The position numbers and the translations under genes are program-made. The notes beneath the pieces were generated by a model. It was not told where the DNA came from. It made no database searches and worked only from the letters and a program-made list of their open reading frames with translations. Source: Bacillota bacterium (GTDB lineage Bacteria; Bacillota; Sulfobacillia; JABLXB01). Taken from it: DNA of 64,000 nt. The stretch covers positions 62,001 through 126,000 of the forward strand of contig JABLXB010000005.1 in assembly GCA_013178305.1 (NCBI GenBank). Direction: 5' to 3'. Positions 16,124-24,463 of this stretch are shown in pieces (the first letter of the stretch is position 1; each line of letters starts with the position of its first letter).

Positions 16124-17029
16124 GTGAGAGAGTTCTTTGCCAGGCTGAAACATGGCCTTTCAAGGACGCGCGAGAACCTGGTCGCCCACATTCAGGAGGC
16201 GGCCGGGGTGGCTCACGACGATGACGCGGTGTTCGACGGGCTGGAGGAGGCGCTCATCGCCTGCGACGCCGGCGTCAGGGCTTCAACGAAGATCGTCGAG
16301 GACCTCCGCGCCAGGTTGCGAACCGCCCGCGCTGCGTCCCCGGCGGACCTGTTTCCGGCGCTCAAGGAGGTAATTCGCGAAACCCTGGCCCGGTACGAGG
16401 GGTCGATGGCCTTGCCCGCGGACCTGGCGGTGATAATGGTCGTCGGCGTAAACGGTGTGGGGAAGACGACGACCATAGCCAAGCTCGCCAACCGCCTCAA
16501 ATCGGAGGGACGGCAGGTGATCCTGGCCGCAGCGGACACGTTCAGGGCTGCGGCGATAGACCAGCTCGAGATATGGGCCGGCCGTGCCGGCGTCGAGATA
16601 GTGAGGCACAAGGAAGGCGGGGATCCCGCCGCGGTGGCGTTCGACGCCGTGCAGGCCGCCAGGTCCAGGGGTTTCGATACCGTGATCGTCGACACGGCCG
16701 GGCGGCTGCACACCAGGTCCAACCTCATGGAGGAACTGAAGAAAGTCAGGCGCGTCCTGTCGAGAGCGGCCGAAGGTGCCCCGCACGAGGTACTGCTCGT
16801 CCTGGACTCCACTACCGGGCAAAACGCCATCGAGCAGGCCAGGATATTTAAAGATGCGGTCGGCGTCACCGGCATAGCGCTGACCAAGCTCGACGGCTCG
16901 GCGAAAGGCGGCATTATCATACCAGTAGCGCAGGAAGTGGGGATCCCCATCAAATTCGTGGGCGTCGGCGAGGGCATGGAAGACCTGAGGGCCTTCTCCG
17001 CTGCCGAGTTTGCGGACGCCCTCCTCTAA
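16124..17029 (+). CDS. ftsY: Signal recognition particle receptor FtsY
   Basis: A 301-residue SRP GTPase that docks ribosome-SRP complexes at the membrane. An N domain (about 1-95) precedes the NG GTPase core: G1 GVNGVGKTT, the insertion-box DTFRAAAIDQL, G3 DTAGRLHT, G4 TKLDGSAKGG and the closing GVGEGMEDLRAF. The acidic A domain of proteobacterial FtsY is essentially absent, as usual for Gram-positives. GTG 16124 follows CAGGAGG at 16109. It sits next to ylxM and ffh, its functional partners. Confidence 0.96.
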   Translation: MREFFARLKHGLSRTRENLVAHIQEAAGVAHDDDAVFDGLEEALIACDAGVRASTKIVEDLRARLRTARAASPADLFPALKEVIRETLARYEGSMALPADLAVIMVVGVNGVGKTTTIAKLANRLKSEGRQVILAAADTFRAAAIDQLEIWAGRAGVEIVRHKEGGDPAAVAFDAVQAARSRGFDTVIVDTAGRLHTRSNLMEELKKVRRVLSRAAEGAPHEVLLVLDSTTGQNAIEQARIFKDAVGVTGIALTKLDGSAKGGIIIPVAQEVGIPIKFVGVGEGMEDLRAFSAAEFADALL

Positions 17030-17071
17030 GCGTAAGGCGCAGCTCCACCCGGGGCTGTAAAGGCCAGGGAC

Positions 17072-17100
17072 TTGACAGCGGTTTCCGTGACGGATAAGAT
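17072..17100 (+). promoter_or_regulatory. SigA promoter of ylxM-ffh
   Basis: TTGACA (17072-17077), 17 bases, TAAGAT (17095-17100). Transcription would begin near 17107, giving ylxM-ffh-rpsP and the following genes a promoter independent of smc-ftsY. Confidence 0.75.
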
Positions 17101-17151
17101 CTTGGCGTGGCGCAATGCGTCCCGCCTTTTGTTTTTCGGGGTGATAGGGGT

Positions 17152-17535
17152 TTGGACCGGACGTCGAAGCCCGGGAAGGTAGACAGGTTCGTCAGGATGG
17201 CGGTTCTCGCCGACGTGTACGGGCCGCTCCTCACGGACAACCAGAGGAAAGCGGTCGACCTCCACTACGGCGAGGACCTGTCGCTCGCGGAAATTGCCCA
17301 GCAGTTCGGCATATCGAGGGCGGCTGTGCACGACACGCTGGTTCGCGCGGAGGCATCCCTGGAGGAATACGAACGCGTGCTCGGGGTGGTTGAAGGGGCA
17401 GCGCGCCGCAGGCGGCTCGCGGACGAGGCGCTGCAGGCCCTGGCTGCCGCGGAGTCGGAAACACCCCCCGCCGGCGTGCGAGAGGCGCTGGCAAAGGCGG
17501 CAACGGCGATCCGGGGACTAAGGGAGCAAGGCTGA
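17152..17535 (+). CDS. ylxM: YlxM-family SRP-associated HTH protein
   Basis: A small protein (127 residues) with a sigma-70 region-4-like helix-turn-helix: LTDNQRKAVDLHYGEDLSLAEIAQQFGISRAAVHDTLVRAEASLEEYE. YlxM is encoded beside ffh and in streptococci binds SRP components and tunes their GTPase activity. TTG 17152 is chosen because the promoter at 17072-17100 would place an upstream in-frame start (17107) at the very transcript end. An alanine-rich C-terminal extension (about 50 residues) is longer than in Bacillus. Confidence 0.85.
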   Translation: MDRTSKPGKVDRFVRMAVLADVYGPLLTDNQRKAVDLHYGEDLSLAEIAQQFGISRAAVHDTLVRAEASLEEYERVLGVVEGAARRRRLADEALQALAAAESETPPAGVREALAKAATAIRGLREQG

Positions 17536-17607
17536 TTAGATCGGGTTGTATACCGGGCGGATTGACCGCGGCCCACGGGCTGGCGGGTGCCATTCGGAGG
17601 TAATCGG

Positions 17608-18966
17608 GTGGTTTTTGAGGGACTATCCAGCAAGATACAGGAGACGCTGAGGAAGCTCAGGGGCAAAGGCCGCCTGAGTGAGTCGGACGTCGTCGAGGCC
17701 TTGAGGGAGATACGATTGGCGCTTCTCGAGGCCGACGTCAACTTCAAAGTCGTCAAGGAGTTCATCGCGAAGGTCAAGGAACGCGCGGTGGGGCAGGAGG
17801 TAATGGGGAGCCTGAGCCCCGCCCAACAGGTCGTCAAGATCGTCCACGAGGAGATGACCTCGCTGATGGGTGAGGCGAACCTGCGACTTGCCCTCTCTCC
17901 CAAGCCGCCCACCGTGATCATGCTTGTAGGACTGCAGGGCTCCGGAAAGACGACCACTGCAGCTAAGCTGGGCCTGCACCTCAAGAAGCAGGGCAGGCAC
18001 CCCATGCTGGTTGCCGCCGACGTGTACCGTCCCGCAGCCGTGAAACAGCTCCAGGTGGTGGGGCAACAGGCGAGAATACCGGTGTACGCGGCCCTCGAGG
18101 GCGCCAGGCCGCTCGATATCGTCATGGCTGGCCTCGAGAAGGCCGCCGGCCTGATGTGCGACACGGTAATCATCGACACCGCGGGGAGACTTCAGGTAGA
18201 TGAGAACATGATGCGCGAGCTCGATGAGATCAGGGCGGCTGTCAACCCCGACGAGGTACTGCTCGTGGCGGACGCCATGACCGGACAGGAGGCAGTCAAC
18301 GTGGCCTCCACGTTTCATAGCAGGCTGTCCCTTGGCGGGGCGATCCTGACAAAGCTCGACAGCGACACGCGTGGCGGGGCCGCGCTATCTATACGCGCGG
18401 CGACGGGAGTGCCCATCAAGTTCGCCGGCGTCGGCGAGAAGCTGGACGCCCTCGAACCATTCCACCCCGACCGCATGGCATCCAGAATTCTCGGCATGGG
18501 GGATATCCTGACCCTCATAGAGAAGGCGGGGGAGGCCCTCGATCTGGAGAAGGCGAGGGAACTGGAGCGAAAGGTGCGCCGCGCGGAGTTCGGGCTGGAG
18601 GAGTTCCTGGAGCAGCTGAAGAGCGTCCGAAAGATGGGTCCGCTCGAGCAGGTACTCGGGATGATCCCGGGCCTCGGCGCGCAGGTAAAGAAGGCGATGC
18701 CGGCGGGCGCCGATGAGAAGGAACTTAAAAGGGTCGAGGCCATCATCAATTCGATGACGCGAGAGGAAAGGCGTAATCCGGCGGTCATAGACGCCGGCCG
18801 GAGAAGGCGAATCGCAGCCGGGAGCGGCACGGCCGTTCAGGACGTTAACAGGGTTTTGAAACAGTTTGAACAGGCAAGGGTGCTCGTCAGGCAGTTGCAG
18901 GGTATCGAGAAGGGCAAGGGTGGTGGGAAGTTTCCGCTCGGCCCCCTTGGACCTTTTGGCAGATAA
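17608..18966 (+). CDS. ffh: Signal recognition particle protein Ffh
   Basis: A 452-residue SRP54 homologue that binds signal peptides on the ribosome. The N domain (about 1-90) is followed by the GTPase: G1 GLQGSGKTT, DVYRPAAVKQL, G3 DTAGRLQ, G4 TKLDSDTRGGAAL. A methionine-containing M domain lies from about 300 onward (MGPLEQVLGMIPGLG, then RRRIAAGSGTAVQDVNRVLKQFEQ), which binds 4.5S/scRNA. GTG 17608 is preferred with GGAGG at 17596-17600. The SRP RNA gene is not in the window. Confidence 0.96.
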   Translation: MVFEGLSSKIQETLRKLRGKGRLSESDVVEALREIRLALLEADVNFKVVKEFIAKVKERAVGQEVMGSLSPAQQVVKIVHEEMTSLMGEANLRLALSPKPPTVIMLVGLQGSGKTTTAAKLGLHLKKQGRHPMLVAADVYRPAAVKQLQVVGQQARIPVYAALEGARPLDIVMAGLEKAAGLMCDTVIIDTAGRLQVDENMMRELDEIRAAVNPDEVLLVADAMTGQEAVNVASTFHSRLSLGGAILTKLDSDTRGGAALSIRAATGVPIKFAGVGEKLDALEPFHPDRMASRILGMGDILTLIEKAGEALDLEKARELERKVRRAEFGLEEFLEQLKSVRKMGPLEQVLGMIPGLGAQVKKAMPAGADEKELKRVEAIINSMTREERRNPAVIDAGRRRRIAAGSGTAVQDVNRVLKQFEQARVLVRQLQGIEKGKGGGKFPLGPLGPFGR

Positions 18967-18999
18967 ACACCGCTTTAGAGGACAGGAGGACTGGTCAGG

Positions 19000-19275
19000 G
19001 TGGCAGTCAAGATCCGGCTGAAGAGGATGGGAGCGAAGAAGGCGCCGTTCTACAGGGTGGTCGTAGCGGATTCCCGCTCCCCGAGGGACGGGAGGTTCAT
19101 TGAGGAGATCGGGTACTACAACCCGGCCGCCGAGCCCGCAGTATTGAACGTCAATGAGGAGAAGGCCCTGGAGTGGCTGAGTAAGGGCGCGCAGCCGTCG
19201 GACACGGTGAGGGGACTCCTCTCCAGGGTCGGCGTGATGAAGAGGCTGCACGAGGCCAGGACGGCGAAGAAGTAA
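19000..19275 (+). CDS. rpsP: Ribosomal protein bS16
   Basis: A 91-residue small-subunit protein with the typical start [20 protein letters not shown] and the block [15 protein letters not shown] 19000 follows a GGAGGA site. It lies between ffh and khpA in the conserved ribosome-maturation cluster. Confidence 0.97.
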   Translation: MAVKIRLKRMGAKKAPFYRVVVADSRSPRDGRFIEEIGYYNPAAEPAVLNVNEEKALEWLSKGAQPSDTVRGLLSRVGVMKRLHEARTAKK

Positions 19276-19293
19276 CACCGGGAGGCTTGCAGG

Positions 19294-19524
19294 ATGAGGG
19301 ATCTGGTCGAGGTTCTCACCAGGGCGCTCGTCGACCACCCAGAGCAGGTGGACGTGAAAGAGGTGGAGAGCGAGTCGTCCGTAGTGGTCGAGGTCAGGGT
19401 GGCTCCGGATGACGTGGGGAAGATAATCGGCAGACAGGGCCGCATAGCCAGGGCTATCCGGACTGTGGTGAAGGCCGTCGCCGCGCGGGACGGGAAAAGG
19501 GCCTCGGTGGAGATATTGTCGTGA
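19294..19524 (+). CDS. khpA: RNA-binding KH-domain protein KhpA
   Basis: A 76-residue single KH domain with the GxxG RNA-binding loop IGRQGRIARAI (residues about 50-60). KhpA pairs with KhpB (Jag/EloR) and in streptococci affects cell elongation and division through RNA binding. It follows rpsP and overlaps the GTG start of ylqD by four bases, so the two are translationally coupled. Confidence 0.93.
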   Translation: MRDLVEVLTRALVDHPEQVDVKEVESESSVVVEVRVAPDDVGKIIGRQGRIARAIRTVVKAVAARDGKRASVEILS

Positions 19525-19955
19525 ACGTGGAAACCTCGAGCGACTGGCGGAGTATCACGGTGTCGAGGCCGGTTCAGATACGCGCGAAGGTTACCGAGGG
19601 GCTGAAGAAGCGCCTCGCCTCCGAACTGCAGGAGGCTCTCCGGCGGATCGACCTCGAGGTCCAGCAGATCGACCTCCAGGTGAAGAAGGCCTCGGCCGAG
19701 ATCGAGAAGGGTGGCCCCCAGCAGGTACAGGGGCTGAAGCAGCACCTCGAGTTGGAGAGGCAGAAGCGGGTGGAGCGGAAGTCCGCCCTTCTCGAGAAGC
19801 TCAAAGAGATCGCCCGGCTCGAGACCGGGTCGGAGGTCGTCCAGGGGACGGTCGAGGGGTTCGCCACGGTTTCGGTCGGCGACCGCTGGGAGGACGTTGC
19901 CCAGGCGTCGATCGTCCTGGAGGACGGCGTCGTGGTGGAGATAAGGTGCAGGTAG
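19521..19955 (+). CDS. ylqD: YlqD family protein
   Basis: A 144-residue protein whose N-terminal beta strand (ITVSRPVQIRAKVT) leads into a long charged coiled coil (about 30-100, LQEALRRIDLEVQQIDLQVKK) and a C-terminal beta segment (EVVQGTVEGFATVSVGDRWEDV). YlqD is conserved in this position in Bacillota and has no assigned function. GTG 19521 overlaps khpA, and its end overlaps rimM by ten bases. A link to ribosome assembly is inferred only from neighbours. Confidence 0.85.
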   Translation: MNVETSSDWRSITVSRPVQIRAKVTEGLKKRLASELQEALRRIDLEVQQIDLQVKKASAEIEKGGPQQVQGLKQHLELERQKRVERKSALLEKLKEIARLETGSEVVQGTVEGFATVSVGDRWEDVAQASIVLEDGVVVEIRCR

Positions 19956-20503
19956 GAACAGCAGCGGGAGAACTGATAGCGATCGGGTACGTGTTCGGAG
20001 CGCACGGTGTGATGGGCGACCTGAGAGTCGAGGCGCTGACGGACTTCCCGGAACGGTTTGAGCGCGGGGCCGGGGTGTGGGCGCAGCCCCGCGGGGACGG
20101 GGCGCCCCTGGCGAGGCACACCGTGGAGCGGGTGACGCGGGGAAAGCGCCACCTCCTCGTGAAGCTGTCAGGCGTCGATTCGAGGGCGGCGGCGCAGGCG
20201 CTCGCCGGTGGATACCTCAAGATCGGTCGCGACGAGCTCAGGCCGCTGCCCGAAGGGTCGTTCTATGTGTTCGAGATAATCGGCCTGGACGTTCTGACAG
20301 GGGACGGGCGGGCGCTGGGCCGCGTGTCGGACGTTCTCAAGACCGGAGCGAATGACGTCTATGTCGTGAAGCCTCCCCACGGGGGCAGGGACGTCCTGAT
20401 CCCCGCCTTGAAGGCGGTGGTCAAGCGCGTAGACCTCGAGACGCGGACGATGATCGTGGAACTCCCCGAGGGGCTGGTCGAGGCGGGTGCGAAACAGGAA
20501 TGA
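19946..20503 (+). CDS. rimM: 16S rRNA maturation factor RimM
   Basis: A 185-residue assembly factor for the 30S head that binds protein S19. The N-terminal RimM barrel begins [28 protein letters not shown]. The C-terminal PRC-like barrel has the block GVLTGD... and [26 protein letters not shown]-rich overlapping starts and a four-base overlap with trmD show tight coupling. Length and order rimM-trmD-rplS are standard. Confidence 0.94.
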   Translation: MQVGTAAGELIAIGYVFGAHGVMGDLRVEALTDFPERFERGAGVWAQPRGDGAPLARHTVERVTRGKRHLLVKLSGVDSRAAAQALAGGYLKIGRDELRPLPEGSFYVFEIIGLDVLTGDGRALGRVSDVLKTGANDVYVVKPPHGGRDVLIPALKAVVKRVDLETRTMIVELPEGLVEAGAKQE

Positions 20504-21249
20504 AGATCGACGTCCTCACGCTTTTCCCCGAGATGTTCTCTGGTCCGCTGGACGCGAGTATCATCAAGCGCGCGCGGGACAACGGGCTGGTGGATGTCCG
20601 GGTGACGAACATCCGGGAATACGCCCCGGGAAAGCACAAGGTCACCGACGACTACCCGTACGGGGGCGGCTCGGGGATGGTCATGAAGCCCGAGCCCGTG
20701 TACGCGGCGCTCGAGGCCGTGATCGGGAATCGGGACTGCAAGCCCTGGGTGGTACTGATGACCCCGCAGGGCGAGGTTTTCAACCAGTCCGTGGCGGAAC
20801 GACTTTCGAGGCTGAGCTGGTTCGTGCTCGTCTGCGGGCACTACGAGGGCGTGGACGAGAGGATCAGGTACACGGTCGACCAGGAGATATCCATCGGCGA
20901 CTACGTCCTCACAGGGGGTGAACTCCCCGCACTGGTCGTCATAGACGCAGTCTGCAGGCTCATCCGCGGGGTTCTGGGGGACGAGGAGTCCGCCCTCGCC
21001 GATTCGTTCGCGTCGGGCATCCTCGAGGGACCGCAGTATACGAGGCCGCGCGAGTTCCGCGGGATGCGCGTGCCGGACGTTCTCCTTTCGGGCGATCACG
21101 AGAAAGTGCGCAGGTGGAGACGGAAGGAGGCGCTCCGGCGTACCCTGGTACGGCGGAGGGACCTCGTGAGGCGCGAATTGCTCACCGCAGAGGACATTGA
21201 GTTGCTTGAAGAAATTGAATCCGAAATCGCATCGGGGGCCGACGAATAG
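20500..21249 (+). CDS. trmD: tRNA (guanine-N1)-methyltransferase TrmD
   Basis: Methylates G37 of tRNAs that read codons starting with C, preventing +1 frameshifts. It belongs to the SPOUT (trefoil-knot) family. [38 protein letters not shown] and the knot region [18 protein letters not shown] are diagnostic. The C-terminal domain ends with [20 protein letters not shown]. 249 residues, usual length. ATG overlaps the rimM stop. Confidence 0.97.
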   Translation: MKIDVLTLFPEMFSGPLDASIIKRARDNGLVDVRVTNIREYAPGKHKVTDDYPYGGGSGMVMKPEPVYAALEAVIGNRDCKPWVVLMTPQGEVFNQSVAERLSRLSWFVLVCGHYEGVDERIRYTVDQEISIGDYVLTGGELPALVVIDAVCRLIRGVLGDEESALADSFASGILEGPQYTRPREFRGMRVPDVLLSGDHEKVRRWRRKEALRRTLVRRRDLVRRELLTAEDIELLEEIESEIASGADE

Positions 21250-21266
21250 GGGCGTGGGGCCGGTAG

Positions 21267-21337
21267 GGCTGGCAATTGTCAGCCAGGATCAGGCATGCTA
21301 TAATAGGTCCGTTGATTTGCCGGAAACACGCGTCCGG
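21267..21337 (+). promoter_or_regulatory. rplS promoter and structured leader
   Basis: TTGTCA (21276-21281), 17 bases and TATAAT (21299-21304) with an extended TGC form a strong SigA promoter. A seven-pair inverted repeat (21267-21284) overlaps the -35 box. The leader contains a small hairpin CCGGA/TCCGG (21320-21324 with 21333-21337). The position fits an L19 autoregulatory leader, but the match to the described L19 leader RNA is not established. Confidence 0.7.
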
Positions 21338-21360
21338 TTATGGAGGGGTGGCTGGTTTCG

Positions 21361-21702
21361 ATGAACGTGATCGAACTCCTGGAGCAACAACAGCTCAAGA
21401 AGGACGTTCCGGCTTTCCTGCCGGGCGATGTTGTCCGGGTGCACGTGAAGGTCGTTGAGGGTGGCCGCGAAAGGCTGCAGGCATTTGAGGGTACCGTAAT
21501 CGGCAGATCGGGTTGCGGTGTTCGCGAGATGTTCACCGTTCGCCGGGTGTCGTACGGGGTAGGCGTGGAGCGCACGTTCCCGATTCATTCCCCGAGGATA
21601 GACAGGATAGAGCTCGTGCGCAGGGGCCGCGTCCGCCGCGCGAAGCTGTACTATCTCAGGGGACTGAGGGGAAAGGCCGCCAGGATCAAGGAAAGGGCGT
21701 AG
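21361..21702 (+). CDS. rplS: Ribosomal protein bL19
   Basis: A 113-residue large-subunit protein at the 30S-50S interface. [58 protein letters not shown] and the [17 protein letters not shown] tail are typical. ATG 21361 is the family start, 11 bases after GGAGGGG. It has its own promoter and a strong terminator. Confidence 0.97.
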   Translation: MNVIELLEQQQLKKDVPAFLPGDVVRVHVKVVEGGRERLQAFEGTVIGRSGCGVREMFTVRRVSYGVGVERTFPIHSPRIDRIELVRRGRVRRAKLYYLRGLRGKAARIKERA

Positions 21703-21709
21703 ATTCAAG

Positions 21710-21735
21710 AAGGGGCCGGTTCGGTCCCTTTTTTT
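21710..21735 (+). terminator. Intrinsic terminator after rplS
   Basis: AAGGGGCC (21710-21717) pairs with GGTCCCTT (21723-21730) around loop GGTTC, with a T-run continuing to 21735. This is a textbook terminator. Confidence 0.9.
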
Positions 21736-21777
21736 GTTTTGTGCTCCAGTGCGATTGGGGCAGGGGTGGTGGTTCGA

Positions 21778-22290
21778 ATGAACTACAAGAGGCTGTTTCG
21801 CGAGGCTCTCGAGGTAATCCTGACCGCGATGGTACTCGCCTATTTCGTGCAGGCGTTCGTTGTACAGTCGTGGATCGTGGACGGCCCGTCAATGGAGCCG
21901 ACAGTGCACGATGCGGAGCGAGTCTTCCTCAGCAAGTTTGCCTACCGCATTGGAACGCCGCAACGTGGCGACGTGGTGGTGTTTCACCTTCCGAAGCGGG
22001 GAGACAAGGACTTCATCAAGCGTGTGATCGGCCTGCCGGGAGAGACGCTGGAAATCCGCCTCGGCAGGGTGTACATCAACCAGCAGCCCATTGACGAACC
22101 CTACGTCAGAAAGGACGTCCTGAGCGATCACCCGAAGGTGGTTATACCTGCCGGGCAGGTTTTCGTGATGGGAGATAACCGGCCGAACAGCCACGACAGC
22201 AGGGCGTTCGGCCCCGTGCCAATCAATCTGCTCCGCGGCAAGGCGCTTGTCGTGTACTGGCCGCTCGGCGACATCAGGGTTATCAGGTGA
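21778..22290 (+). CDS. lepB: Signal peptidase I
   Basis: A 170-residue membrane protease that removes signal peptides from exported proteins. One N-terminal membrane segment (about 12-30) precedes the catalytic S38 (GPSMEP) and K81 (DFIKRVIGLPGE). The C-terminal box GDNRPNSHDSRAFGPV is conserved. ATG 21778 follows GGGGTGGTGG. A single-span, short enzyme of Gram-positive type. The neighbouring rplS and rbgA match the Bacillus order. Confidence 0.95.
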   Translation: MNYKRLFREALEVILTAMVLAYFVQAFVVQSWIVDGPSMEPTVHDAERVFLSKFAYRIGTPQRGDVVVFHLPKRGDKDFIKRVIGLPGETLEIRLGRVYINQQPIDEPYVRKDVLSDHPKVVIPAGQVFVMGDNRPNSHDSRAFGPVPINLLRGKALVVYWPLGDIRVIR

Positions 22291-22302
22291 GGAGGTGTCC
22301 TC

Positions 22303-23142
22303 TTGGGCAGGCCGTGGTACCCCGGGCATATGGCGGCGGCTCTGCGCGCCGTCAGGGAGAACGCCAGGCTCGTCGACGTTGTCGTCGAGGTTGTCGACGC
22401 GCGCGGGCCGGAGACCAGCCGTGACCCGGCGCTCTCGCGCGTGATTGGCGACAAGCCGAGGGTAATAGGAATGGCCAGGGCGGATCTCGCGGACCCGCCC
22501 ATCACGGACCGCTGGGTCAAGTGGTTCCGGTCTCAAGATGCGCTGGCATTCCCAGTGGACGCCCTCACTGGTGCGGGCGTCCGGGACCTCCTGCGCGGGT
22601 GCCGCGAGGCGCTCGGCGAACGCGAAGCGCGCCTCTCGCGCGGCGGGCGGCCGAGGCCGCTCAGGATAATGGTTGCCGGCGTCCCCAACGTGGGCAAATC
22701 CTCGCTTATCAACCGCATGACCTCTAGCGGCTCAGCGCGGACGGGGGCGGCCCCGGGTATCACTCGTGGCAAGCAGTGGATCCGCGCTGGAGAGGGCATC
22801 GAAGTGCTCGACCTGCCCGGGATACTCAAGCACAGGGAAACGGGGGCCGGCGCCCAGGTCAAGCTGGCGCTGATGGGTATTATCCCGGAAACCACGTATG
22901 ACACCTATGAGATGGGGCTCGAGGCCGTCGCTCTGCTGGCCACGCTCCGTCCCGAGATGCTCACCGCGGTTGGTGTTGGAGACCCGGCCGCGCCGCCCGA
23001 ACTCATCATTGACGAACTGGGGCGGAAGAGAGGATTCCTCATGAGGGGTGGCGAGGTTGACCGCGGGAAGGCGGCCCTGTGGATGATTAAACAGTTGCGC
23101 GACGGAAGGGCGGGGAGATTCAGCCTTGAAACCCCGTCGTGA
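22303..23142 (+). CDS. rbgA: Ribosome biogenesis GTPase RbgA with altered G4
   Basis: A 279-residue circularly permuted GTPase (YlqF family) needed for late 50S assembly. The N-terminal WYPGHMAAAL motif and DARGPETSRDP match RbgA; G1 is GVPNVGKSS and G3 is DLPG instead of DTPG. The guanine-specificity motif G4, normally NKAD after KPRxxLL, reads ARAD (KPRVIGMARADLAD), so both key side chains are lost. The C-terminal ANTAR-like domain ends with GKAALWMIKQLRDGRAGRF. TTG 22303 follows GAGGAGGTG. Nucleotide preference may therefore be relaxed. Confidence 0.9.
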   Translation: MGRPWYPGHMAAALRAVRENARLVDVVVEVVDARGPETSRDPALSRVIGDKPRVIGMARADLADPPITDRWVKWFRSQDALAFPVDALTGAGVRDLLRGCREALGEREARLSRGGRPRPLRIMVAGVPNVGKSSLINRMTSSGSARTGAAPGITRGKQWIRAGEGIEVLDLPGILKHRETGAGAQVKLALMGIIPETTYDTYEMGLEAVALLATLRPEMLTAVGVGDPAAPPELIIDELGRKRGFLMRGGEVDRGKAALWMIKQLRDGRAGRFSLETPS

Positions 23143-24052
23143 ACCTCTCGATGGAGGGGGGCGAGGGTCTTGCGTAGGTGGGGCCGTGGCGTCCGCCTGC
23201 GGAGAGCTCTCAGCCCGGGCGTGTGAGGCGATCATTGAGGCCGCGGCAGAGAGCGGTGACTGCTCGGGGCTGGAAAGTCTACTCGAGATGCTCCAGTCCC
23301 TCGATCGCGGTGGGAAAGGACGGGCGCACCTTTTGTGCAGGCGGGTCGAACGCGCGCTCGCGAGGATCGCGGAGGACAGGCGTCGGTACGAGGAGCGGTG
23401 GGCTTACGAAAGGCGCTGCTGGCAACAGGGATTCCGGGTGGTGTGCGGTGTCGACGAGGCGGGGCGTGGGCCGCTCGCGGGGCCGGTGGTCGCGGGGGCG
23501 GCAGTGCTGGAGCCTGGGACCTACATACAGGGCCTCGATGACTCCAAGAAACTCACGCCAGCCCAAAGGGAACGGATCTACGACCTTGTCGTGGCGAGGG
23601 CAGATGCAGTCTCGACTGGTATAGCGACAGTCGAGGAGATCGACACGCACAACATCTACCGCGCCACGATAATCGCGATGGTGCGGGCCTTGAAAGGCCT
23701 CAGCATTGCCCCCGACTACGTAATTACCGACGCCGTCAGGCTGCCTGGACTACCTACACCTCAGTTACCCGTTATCGACGGTGACGCGCTCTGCAATTGC
23801 GTGGCTGCCGCGTCCATACTGGCAAAGGTGACGCGCGACCGCATCATGGTGGACATCGACCGTGAATTCCCCGAATACGGTTTCTGCAGGCACAAGGGAT
23901 ACGCCACATCCGAACACCTCCAGGCGCTCGAGCGACTGGGGCCGTGCCCGCACCACCGGACGACGTTCCACTGGCGTAGCGAGCAGGGTACTCTGCCCGG
24001 GCTCGACAGCGTGCCGGGGCGTGGGACCGGCGAGGGAGCGGGCTTCGATTGA
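23126..24052 (+). CDS. rnhB: Ribonuclease HII with N-terminal extension
   Basis: Removes ribonucleotides and RNA primers from RNA-DNA hybrids. The catalytic core starts at about residue 107 with VCGVDEAGRGPLAGPVVAGA. Further motifs are LDDSKKLTPAQRE, the NCVAAASILAKVTRD block and EFPEYGFCRHKGYAT. About 100 residues precede the core, an extension known in Gram-positive RNase HII. TTG 23126 with GGGGAG at 23112 overlaps rbgA by 17 bases. A short glycine-rich C-terminal tail is not conserved. Confidence 0.93.
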   Translation: MKPRREPLDGGGRGSCVGGAVASACGELSARACEAIIEAAAESGDCSGLESLLEMLQSLDRGGKGRAHLLCRRVERALARIAEDRRRYEERWAYERRCWQQGFRVVCGVDEAGRGPLAGPVVAGAAVLEPGTYIQGLDDSKKLTPAQRERIYDLVVARADAVSTGIATVEEIDTHNIYRATIIAMVRALKGLSIAPDYVITDAVRLPGLPTPQLPVIDGDALCNCVAAASILAKVTRDRIMVDIDREFPEYGFCRHKGYATSEHLQALERLGPCPHHRTTFHWRSEQGTLPGLDSVPGRGTGEGAGFD

Positions 24053-24405
24053 GCCGCCTCACGGGGATGGCCGGGGAAGACGTGGCGGTCGAGGAGCTCG
24101 AAAGGCGCGGGTATAAGATACTCCACCGCAACTGGCGCTGCAGGCTGGGGGAACTGGACATCATTGCCCTGGACGGGGCGACGCTGGTGTTCGTCGAGGT
24201 CAAGGCGCGGCGTTCGAGTGACTACGGGTTCCCCGCGGAGTTCGTCGATCACAGGAAGAGAATCAGGCTGGAGCGGCTTGCGCGCGCGTTTCTGACGGGC
24301 GCTGCCGGAGACCTCCGCGACCGCCCTTGCAGGTTCGACGTGGTTTCGGTCGTGATTGACGGCGGGCGGGTTTCGGCCGTGGATGTCATCGTGGATGCGT
24401 TCTAA
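24049..24405 (+). CDS. YraN/UPF0102 nuclease-like protein
   Basis: A 118-residue member of the restriction-endonuclease-like UPF0102 family, with the motif GELDIIALDGATLVFVEVKARRSSDYGFP containing the D, ExK catalytic pattern. The preceding ERRGYKILHRNWRC block is also typical. The family usually follows rnhB and its physiological role is not established. TTG 24049 overlaps the rnhB stop as TTGA, so translation is coupled. Confidence 0.88.
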   Translation: MSRLTGMAGEDVAVEELERRGYKILHRNWRCRLGELDIIALDGATLVFVEVKARRSSDYGFPAEFVDHRKRIRLERLARAFLTGAAGDLRDRPCRFDVVSVVIDGGRVSAVDVIVDAF

Positions 24406-24463
24406 CGAATAGGCCCTCGTCCAGATCCAATCCGCGATCGATACCCTGAGGAGGGAAGGCAAC

